DNA of 64,000 nt from Meloidogyne chitwoodi. Lineage: Eukaryota > Nematoda > Chromadorea > Rhabditida > Meloidogynidae. The translations under genes and the position numbers were made by a program. The notes under the pieces were generated by a model, which did not search any database, was not told where the DNA came from, and saw only the letters and a list, made by a program, of their open reading frames with translations. The stretch is from contig JACZZP010000013.1 of NCBI GenBank assembly GCA_015183035.1, positions 992,001-1,056,000 on the forward strand, written 5' to 3'. This document shows positions 54,603 through 64,000 of the stretch, piece after piece (the first letter of the stretch is position 1; the number at the start of each line of letters is the position of its first letter).

Positions 54603-57298
54603 ATGGAAAAATCACCAACTAATTCACGTTGTTCTTTTATTCCGTTTACTACGTTTATTGATCCTTTATTTTGGAATGAAGTTAATCGACTAAAAATCAA
54701 CGACTGGAAGTTGGATGAATCTCCTAAAATTATTCATTGCAATTCTGCATTTCGTAATAATTTATTTAAATTTATTTTTCTAATATTTTTTATAGATGGA
54801 GCTCAATCTTCTGATAGCTTATTATGTTTTGATCATGAATCTTTGAAAAATATACCTGAAAATGAGACTAAAATTAATTCGGGAATTTATTCTATCGAAG
54901 GATCTTTTCTTTTGTTAAATACTAAAAAAGCTTTCTTAGAGTTAAACAGGACTAAAATGTTACAAGATATAGCTGAAAATGTAGATTTTATTTTATAAGA
55001 ATTTTAATTAATAAATATTACTATATCTTAATCACTTAATTTGTAGTTGTGGACTTTGATTACATCAAATGAATGGCTAAAAAGACCGGATGTTCTTAAT
55101 ACTTTTTATTTGACTGCATTTGCTGTTTGACTAACAATAAGTAGTTTTTTTAATCTTCACATTTTAGGATGTCAAAAACTTTTCTTATTACTTTTGGAAT
55201 TGCATTCCTGCTTTACTTTTTCCTGAAAATATTCATCAAATTGCACAATTTGAATCACCAAATATGGAATTACATGCACTTGTTTTTGAATTTTTAGTTT
55301 CAAATAATGGAAATCCTTTTCTTTTGACAAATGATCATTTACTTTTAAAATTGGAGAATTTGACTGAACAAACATCTCCTGATGATTTTTTACTAGTTTT
55401 TCCAAATCCGTCAGAACTTGACGAAAAATATGGTTGGCCATTAAGGAATTTACTTGCTGCAATTTCTTTTTTAAAGTTAAAAATTTATTTTTATTAAAAA
55501 AATAATTAAGAAAAGATTTAACAGTAATTCCTACTAAAATTTAACTAATTTTAATCTTTTTTCAGACCAAATTGGTCTAATTTACGTGTTTATGGATTAA
55601 CCAGAATATATCAAAACAGTTTTATTGCAACACTTTCTTGGGATAATGTGAAGCAAGAAATGGGCACTATACCAAAATGTGTTGGTTGGGAGCGGACATC
55701 TTCTGACAAACTTACTTTCCGAAGTGTTGATTTGAAATTTATGTTTGACCCAATTAAGTTAGTTTTTTTATAAAAAAATATTATTTTTAAATTATTTCTA
55801 GAAATTTTATTAAATAAATTTGAAGATTTTTTTAGTTAGTTAATAAGGAAAATTTTTAAAGATTTCAAGTTTTCATTATTTTAGTATAATGGAACAAAGT
55901 GTAGATCTCAATCTAAAATTAATTCGTTGGCGTCAGGCTCCTTCAATTTCTTTAGATAATTTTACTTCTCTTCGTATTTTACTTGTTGGAGCCGGAACTC
56001 TTGGTTGTAATATTGCTCGTGCTCTTTTAGGTTGGGGAGTGAGAAATTTTACATTTATTGACTATGCAACCGTGAGGCAATTTTTTAAAATAAAATTTGT
56101 GAATTATTTTTATTAAATTAAATTGATTTTATATTTTAAATCGTCTTTTATTTTTTAGTTATAATAATCCTGTTCGTCAATCACTTTTTTGTTTTAATGA
56201 TTGTTTGGTGACTGGTCTTTCTAAAGCTGAAGCGGCTGCAAATTCACTTCGACTCATTTATCCGAAAGTAGAAGCAAAAGGAATTCATATGAAAGTGCCA
56301 ATGCCTGGATATCCATTCTCTGAAGAGGGTATTTTTAAATAATAAAGTAACAATTGAGGAATTGGATAAGCAATAGAATTAATTTTAAAAAATAATATTT
56401 AAATTTATTTAGAAGAAGACAATTTAAAACATCAATGTAAGCAATTAGAAGAATGTATTAAGGATTGTGACGTCCTTTTCTTGGTAATGGACAGTCGTGA
56501 ATCGCGTTGGTTGCCAACACTTTTAGCTGCTGTTCATAATAAATTAGCCATTACTGTTGCTTTGGGATTTGATGATTTTGTAATTTTAAGACATGGAACA
56601 AATTCAGAAAAAATTAAAGAAGAACCAGAAATTAATGAATTATCAAAAGATTTACATACTGAATTACCAGGCTCTTTATTAGGTTGTTATTTTTGTAATG
56701 ATGTGACAGCACCAGGAAATTCTACCAGTGAAAGGGCACTTGACCAACACGTTTTTTTTCATTTTTGAACATCATTAAAAAAATTATTTTTATTTTTTAG
56801 TGCACTATTTCCCGAGCAGGAATATCAATGATTGCCTCAGGTGAAAACAACTACTTATTTCTTTTACAAAAATTTTTTTCAGGCTTTGCCGTAGAGTTAT
56901 TAGCCTCAGTTCTTCAACATAAATTAGGAGCAGATGCCCCTGCCAGAATGGGTGAAATTGATGCAAATTCATCTTTACTTGGAGCTACACCCCATGAAAT
57001 ACGTGGTTTTGTTTCAAGTTTTCAACAAATTATGCCTACAATAAGGCGTTTTGATAGATGTACAGCTTGTGGATATTCGGTAAATTGAGAAAATTTAAAT
57101 TATTTTTTTTATTCTAATTTTATTTAAAAGGTTCGTCAACTTTATTTTCAAGAAGGATTTAAATTTCTTTCAAAAATTTTTAATGATCCAACCGAATTAG
57201 AACGAGTTAGTGGTTTAACTGAATTACAACAACAAGCAAATGATTTCCAAACACAAATGATTGAATTAGATGATAATGAGAGTATATCAAGTATTTAA
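54603..57298 (+). CDS. atg-7: Autophagy E1-like enzyme ATG7
   Basis: Activates ATG8/LGG and ATG12 for autophagosome formation. N-terminal domain: [58 protein letters not shown]. Linker to the E1 fold: [18 protein letters not shown]-binding: [20 protein letters not shown] and [17 protein letters not shown]. Then [20 protein letters not shown] and [16 protein letters not shown] (first zinc Cys pair). [20 protein letters not shown] has the catalytic Cys, and [11 protein letters not shown] the second zinc pair. The tail reads [20 protein letters not shown], ending NESISSI. All catalytic and zinc residues are present. About ten exons. Convergent with sfrp-1, 227 bp apart. No sign of damage. Confidence 0.95.
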
Positions 57299-57525
57299 AT
57301 ATATTAATTATAATTGACATATAATTGCCTTAAATAAATAATAATACTTAACATTTATATATTATTTATTTTACTTAAAAATTACTTATATAATGGTAAG
57401 GGGAATAAATCTAATATAGATGGGAAAGTTGAAAAAGACAAAGAATTTTGAAACAATTATTTATAAGCTCTTGCTATTTTTATTTAATTATTTGACTAGT
57501 TTTTTTGTTTCAAATATAATTAATT

Positions 57526-58974
57526 TTAATTTTTTCTTCCACTTGGAATTCTTCTTCTAAACATTTGATTAAGTACACTTTCACGAATTTCCCTACCAAG
57601 TGTATTACAATTTACTTTTTTAAATCGTCTTATTGCTGTTTTGAAGTTCTTTTTATAAATTAATTTTTTTAATATAATCTAATAATTTTACCTTTTCTTG
57701 TTTCCAAGGAATAATTAATTTTGCATTAATAAGTTCTCCATTTCGACGTTTTTCGCTTGCCATAACTAAAAAAGTTTGATATTTTTCTTTTTTTATTTCC
57801 TCTTCTTTTAATGTTTTAATATTATTGTTTATTTCAGAAAAAGGACAATAACAACGAGATTCTCCATGTTCTGATAATTTAATAATTTTATAAATATTAT
57901 TATTTTCATTTAATTTAGTAATTGATGGTTTAAATATACGCATTATTTTTATAATAGACATAAATGTTGAATTTATTGGATTAATTCTAACTTTGAGTAC
58001 TAAATTAATTTAAATTTAAAATAAATAAATTAATAATTAAAAATAATTAAACAAACCAATAGATGACCGACAAAAATTATCCATTAAATTTTCGAATGTT
58101 GCTACTTGAACACAACTTTTACATATTTGCCCTGAAATTAATATTATTTGGATTTTATTTTTTTACAATTTAATTAGAATTATTTTAATATATTTATAAA
58201 TAATTAATGAGGACTTAATCCTCTTTCTTTTTTATAAAAATATTTTAATTAAATTAAAATACCTTTATTTGTTGATAATTTTGATAAATATTTTTTTCTT
58301 CCTTTTTCTTCTTCTTCTTCTGTTTCATTAATTAATATATTATTAGTAGAAGGTGGTGGTTTAATACATAAATCATTATCTGATGGAAATTGACTACAAT
58401 TAAGCATTTCTGGCCAAGGAAATCCGTATTTTTCCATTCTTATTGCACAACCCTTTTTATTTATTTAAATATTAATTAATTAATTAATTTACTTCTTTTA
58501 CTGAATAACAAAGTGATTCACATGGATATATAGATTTTTCAATTTGAGGTAAACAAATAGGAGCAAAAAGTGAACAAAGAAATAACTTTTTTTAAAAAAT
58601 AAATTTAAAAAATATTTTAAATATTACTTTAGTATGTGCATGACAATGAAGTCTTAAAAGAGATATCCATGCTGAACTTTGTTGAATTGCTTCTTCCATT
58701 GTTTCATGTTCAAGTAAATTTGGTAATCTCATAGTTTTATACTTTTTTAAAAATATTTTTAAATTTTATTTTTATTTTAAAAATAAAATACTTGCATTCC
58801 ATGACAAAGAGTAAATTTTTCTGTAATATTAAAACATTTATTATTAGATAATTCTCTCCTTTGTTCTTTAATCCAATTATTATTTAAAGGAGAAGATTCT
58901 AGAATAGACAATTGTTCACCAGAAATATAATTATTTTTAAATAATAATAAAATAAATAAAATAATAATAAACAT
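57526..58974 (-). CDS. sfrp-1: Secreted frizzled-related protein (FZ + netrin domains)
   Basis: Secreted Wnt-binding modulator. Signal peptide: MFIIILFILLLFKNNYISG. Frizzled cysteine-rich domain: NKCFNITEKFTLCHGMQ, MRLPNLLEHETMEEAIQQSS, LLRLHCHAHTKLFLCSLFAP then ICLPQ, IYPCESLCYSVKEGCAIRME, KYGFPWPEMLNCSQFP, DNDLCIKPPP. Spacing and the GFPWPE-LNC motif match SFRP1/2/5. A Glu/Lys linker leads to a netrin-like module: GQICKSCVQVATFENLMDNF, CRSSIVLKVRINP, SRCYCPFSEI and a basic end, MFRRRIPSGRKN. About seven exons. Complete, and unlike frizzled receptors it has no membrane helices after the FZ domain. In nematodes SFRP-1 shapes anterior Wnt signalling. Confidence 0.9.
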
Positions 58975-61900
58975 TAATTATTTAAATATAATAATTAATA
59001 TTAAACTATAAAAAATAAATTTATTTTATTAAAAAAAAATAAATATTATTATTAATAAATAATTTATTTTTTACAATTTTTTAAATATTTTATTTTTTCA
59101 CAAAAATAAAATTTAAATTATTTAAAATTAAAAATAATAAAAAATATATATTTTTAAATAAAAAAGAGAAATTTGAGAAACTTTTTATTTTAAAAAATAA
59201 GGATTAAATAAATAAATATTATTATTATTATTTTATATTTAAAGTGACCGCTTATATTTATTTCTTTTTTTTTAAAAGAAAAAAATAATAACTTAATTTT
59301 ATATTAATTTAATAAAATAATAATTTTTTTTAAATAAATAAAAATAAAATATTCAATAAATAATTTAATTAATTATTAATATTTAAAAAAATTATTATTT
59401 TAATTAAACAACTGTCCAATACTTACGCACTTTTTCTTCTCCTATTATTATTAAAGAAAGATTTTTTAAATAATAATAATAATAAGAAAGAGATGAAAAT
59501 AATATTTTATTTTTTGATGTTGCCGCCCTTATCCGTCAAAAATAAATAAATATATTTTTATTTATTTTAAAAACTTTTTTTTTAGTATTGAAGAAAGAGA
59601 AGATTAAAGATTTTAATAAAAATAAAAATAATAATAATTTTAAATATAAGAAAATAATTTAAAATTTAATCAAAATTAGGTATTCATTTTTTAGTTGGTA
59701 AATTTTTATAAAATAAAAAATAAATAGAATATATAATTATTAAATAATTAAAATTAGGTATTAGAGGAAATTCTTTTTTTCAAAATAATAAAAATATTTA
59801 GAAAATTTTTTTAATATTTTTTAAAAATTTAATTTTATTGTCTAATTTATATTTATTAAAATTTAACTCTTATTTAAATTAAAAAATAAAATAATTAATT
59901 TAAATATTATTTTTTTTATTAAAATTATTTCCTTTTTTCTAATTTATTTTTTAATTTTATTCCTAAAAAAATAAATAAATAATTAAATCGCTCTAATGCT
60001 CTATTTCACATTTTTTATTTCCGGCAATTTTTTAAATTTGTCATTTTTATTTAAATATTTTTTTAATTTTACCTATTTTAAGTGTAATTCTAAAATTTTT
60101 ATTTTATATTTTTTCTAAATTTGGCACTTTTTTTTTTAATTTTATTTATAAGGAAGTTAATAAAATTTTGGTATTTAGTCTTTTTTAATTAAATTTAATT
60201 TAAATATTTATTACATTTAATTAGAAATATTATTTTTGATTATTTTTTTGTTAGTTTTTAATAGAAAATAAATGAAAGAATATTTTAATTAATTAATTAA
60301 TTTATTTATTTAATTAATTAATTTGTAAATAAATATATCCATTTTTTTAATTATTTAATTTTTAAATAAATAAATTTAAATATACTTTATATTTTTTTAT
60401 TTTTTTGAATTAAATTCCTCAAGGGAATTTTTGGTTTTTTTATTATTGTTATAAAGAAAAGAAAATGAGAAGAGAATTTTATTTTAAATAAATAAAAATG
60501 TCCACAACCACTTTTTATTATGCAACTGAGTCTTTTTTATTTTTTTAAAGAAAAAAGAAGACAATTGAAAAAATTATTTTAATTTAATTTATTACATCAT
60601 TATTTTATTTAAATTAGTTAAATATTGAGACATTTCTTTTCTTTTTCTTCTTTTTTAAAATTATAATATTTTTAAAATATTTATTATTTTTTAAAATCAT
60701 TTTAACTTATTTTTTTTTTTTAATTATTTCTAATAAATCAGAGAATTTTATTTATTTTTTTAATTTATTAATTATAATTTTCATTTAAAAATAATATAAA
60801 TAAATATATTTATTAAAAAATTAAAAATGTTCTTTTTTTGTTACTTTAATAATTATGGATTAAATATAAATAAATATATATTTTAGTACTTTTATTTAAT
60901 TTATTTATTTAAAAAAAATATCTAAAAATAAAATATATTTTATTATTTTTGAAGTTGATTATCTCTGACACAATTTATTTTGTCTGAGTCTTTATTAAAA
61001 TAAAAATAATTTAATTATTTTATAAAATTATTATTATTATTAATTTTAATTATTAATTTTTATTTAATTATTTATTATTTTTAAAAAATTAATTATTTTT
61101 TTAAATTTAAGGATTATATTTATTTTATTTAATAAAATTAATATTTATTTATTTAATATAATCTTTTTTTCTTTAAATTTTAAACTTTTTTTTTAATAAA
61201 TAAATTTTAAATATTTAATTTATTTTTTTAAATAAAAATTTTTATCCTTTTAATTTGAATTTTTTTTAATTTTTTAATTTGAAAAATTAAATTTATTTTT
61301 TATTTTTAAAAACTAAATAATTTAATATTATTTAAATAAATCTTATTTAATTAAAAATAAAATTAGAAGAAAATAAATAAATTTAATATTTCATTTTATT
61401 TTAACTAGAAGATCCTCTTTATTAATAAATAATTTAAAAAAGTTTTTTTTAAAAGTTTTTAGGAAAAAAAACACCAAAGAATTAAAAACAAAAAAAAAGA
61501 AAGAATAACAACAAAAAACAAAATTTTATTTAAAATAATTTTTATTTAATTTTTTTCTTTCTTAAAATAAAATAAATATAAAAATTTTATTTAAAACAAA
61601 AATAAAATTTATTTAATTTTTTTAATAAAAAGTACTGAAAATGATGTTTTTTAAATTAAATTCCTCTTAATATTTTTTTGTCATTTATTTATTTATTTAT
61701 TTTTAAGGCAATCTGCCGTTAAATTTGATTTTCTTATTTTCTTTTAAAATATTTACTTACTAATCTCTTTTATTTATTTTTACTTATTTGTCTCTTAAAT
61801 TATTTTTTTTTAAAAAATACACAAAAAGGGTTCAATTTTATTATTTATTTTTGCAAAAAAAATAAATAAATAATAATATTTATTTAAAATTAATTTTTAT

Positions 61901-63917
61901 TTTATTCCATTATTTTTTTAATTAATTAAATATGCCTAAAGGAAATAATTAAAAATAATAAACAAATAAAATAAATAAAATAATAAATTGTCAAAAAATA
62001 AAATAAAATGTTTTTTTCTGTGTGGGCAAACGAATTTTAAAAAATTCTTATTTTTTTATAAAAATAATAATAAACAACTAAAATAAATAAATATAAATAT
62101 ATCCTCCCTAAGGAAAAATCATTCATTTTATTTTTAAAATATTTTTTTGAAAATATTTATTTAAAATTTCTTCTTTTTTTAGAACAATTTATTCTCTCTC
62201 TTAATAGGGGAAAGTTTAATTAAAATAATTAAAATAATTAATTATTTAATTATCTTTTATTTAAATAAACTTTTAATTAATCTTTTCAACACAATGACTA
62301 AGAAAAATTAACTAATTTAATTTAAAATTAAATAAATTAAAAACCAAACAGACAAATAAATTAATTATTTTAAATTATTTAATTTTTTTCTTTTAAAATT
62401 GTGGATATAAAAAATAAAAATTATTTTTTATTTTATTTTATTTAAGTTTTAAACAAACAAAACAACTGTTGGATTGGTTAAAATTGATTAAAATAAAAGA
62501 AAACAAAATTTACTTTTTTATTTTATTATTTTATATATTTATTTATTTATTTTAAAACTAAAAATACTTTAATTTAATTTTACTCATAATTAGTAAATAA
62601 TTAATTAACAAATCTTTTTTTTATTTTTTTATTTAAATAAAAGTATTTTAATTTAATAAAAACTCTTTTTTTTTTAATTATTTTTTAATCAATTTATAAA
62701 TATTAAAAAAAAATATCCATCATTTTAATTTTTTATTTTTATTTCTTTTCCCTCATTTTATGTTAAAACAACAACTGACTTTTATTTTCTAAAAATCAAA
62801 AAAAAATAAAAGAATTATTTAAATTTAATAAATATATTTTCTCAGTAATTATTTAAATTAAAAATATTATTTTTTTAAATAAATTAAAAAATAAGTTAAA
62901 TTTAAAAATATTAATTTTTGTATAATTATTTTCTAATTTCTCCTAAATTATTAAAATATTTTATTTTTTAAAAAAAAAAAGATAAATTAATATTTAATTA
63001 TTTTCTATTTTTATAATTATACTATATTATATTTTTTTTAATAATTAATTTAATTATTTTTAAAAAACAAAAAAATAAATAACACATGTTTTTTTGTTCT
63101 CTTTTTATTTTTGTTTAATTATTTTATTTAATTTTAATTAAATTAATATTTCTTAAATATTTCTTAAATAATTTAATTATTAATTTTTAATAATTTTTTA
63201 ATTAAAATATTTTTAGAAAACCTAAATTAAGATTTAAAATTTATTTTTTTTTTATTTTTAGAATTTAAAAAGATTTTTTTTTTGATTTTACTCAAAATAT
63301 CTACTTAATAAATTTAAAAAAATAATTTTTATATTTATTTTTTAAATTTTATTTTTTGACATTTCTAATTTATATCAATCATTTTATTTTTTAAAAATTC
63401 ATTTTTGTGGTTAATTTGTTGATTGGTTAATTTTTTTATAAATAAAATAAAAAAGTACATAACATATTTTTCTTTAAAATTAATTTTAAAAAAAAGCACT
63501 TATTAATAAAAGATTTTTTTAATTAAAAAATATTATTAATTTTTCTTTTTTTATTTAATTATAATTAGAAAAAAAGTTTAAAATTATTTAATTCCCTGCT
63601 TTTATTTTCTTTTTATATTTTTAATCTTTTTCTCCTTTAATAATATTTAATAAATACATAATATTAATTTATTTATTTATATGAGCATTTATATTAATTT
63701 AAAAAATAAATAAAGTGACTAAAAAAGTTTTAAATTTAAAAATTTTAATTAATTTATTCATACATTTGGGAATTAAATATTTAAATTTTTATTAACAATT
63801 TTATTTTACAAATATTAACTTCCAATATATTTCCAAAAATAGACAAATTTTACCAAAAAAAAAAATAAAATAAATAATTTTTTATATTTTAAAATAATAA
63901 TTATATAATAAAAAGAA
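58975..63917. other. AT-rich gene desert
   Basis: About 4.9 kb of almost pure A/T with long runs and short TTAA/TTTATT motifs. No frame reaches a convincing length or composition, and no RNA gene, TIR or tandem array stands out. It is the largest empty stretch in the window and lies between the sfrp-1 5' end and a possible new gene, so regulatory content is possible but not visible. Confidence 0.65.
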
Positions 63918-64000
63918 ATGCATTCACCGCCTTATAATTTAACTAATAATTTAATTTCTTCATTTGAAGAACAAAAACCATCTTCTTCTTCATTTATTAT
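63918..64000 (+). CDS. Possible start of a gene, 3'-truncated by the window end
   Basis: An open frame from ATG at 63918 reads MHSPPYNLTNNLISSFEEQK and then a Ser run to the window edge. Its composition (Pro, Ser, Gln, Glu, His) is less A/T-driven than the neighbouring frames and resembles a disordered N terminus. No domain is visible, so the product cannot be named. Only 27 codons are available, and a chance frame cannot be excluded. Confidence 0.4.
   Translation, partial: MHSPPYNLTNNLISSFEEQKPSSSSFI

Overview
The window is nuclear DNA of a nematode. It is extremely AT-rich, most introns are about 40-60 nt, and the proteins match nematode or animal families: two nematode-type collagens, PASH-1/DGCR8, LET-70, UBA-1, PLK-1 and SFRP-1. 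The base composition and intron style suggest a tylenchid plant-parasitic nematode such as Meloidogyne. That assignment is an inference and nothing in the window proves it.

Layout from left to right. 1-3180 (+) holds the 3' part of the exosome RNA helicase mtr-4. 3292-6982 (-) is IFT80/che-2. 7684-9391 (+) is a peroxisomal FMN 2-hydroxy-acid oxidase ending in SKL. 9392-11106 is a repeat island with a 25-bp minisatellite and a large palindromic foldback element. 11107-14594 (+) is pash-1. 15388-16813 (+) is a collagen. 16814-20642 is a long intergenic stretch with a CT-rich island. 20643-27078 (+) is a PDE8-type phosphodiesterase. 28008-32515 (-) is uba-1 and 32870-34072 (+) an essential myosin light chain. 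34365-36025 (-) encodes an Ig + EGF + transmembrane protein resembling neuregulin. 36637-36995 is a recent partial copy of the 3' end of pash-1. 37258-38582 (+) is PGAP2. 38720-39578 is a TA-flanked TIR element. 40070-41638 (+) is a second collagen and 42155-43422 (+) is rab-28. 44169-48403 (-) is a Q-rich BICRA/GLTSCR1-like protein. 50097-52901 (+) is plk-1, 53151-54120 (-) is let-70, 54603-57298 (+) is atg-7 and 57526-58974 (-) is sfrp-1. 58975-63917 is a gene-poor AT desert, and a possible new gene starts at 63918.

Most genes are conserved housekeeping or developmental genes and do not form an operon; many neighbours are convergent with gaps of 110-250 bp. Three belong to ubiquitin or ubiquitin-like conjugation (uba-1 E1, let-70 E2, atg-7 E1-like). 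Two are ciliary (che-2/IFT80, rab-28). Two act on RNA (mtr-4, pash-1). Two are extracellular signalling molecules (the neuregulin-like protein and sfrp-1).

The least ordinary items are the foldback palindrome with internal 15-bp repeats, the near-identical pash-1 3' fragment 22 kb away, an oxidase intron with no AG acceptor, the nematode Ig-EGF-TM ligand candidate, and several TIR or hairpin elements in introns. I saw no convincing tRNA, rRNA, CRISPR array or bacterial-style gene.
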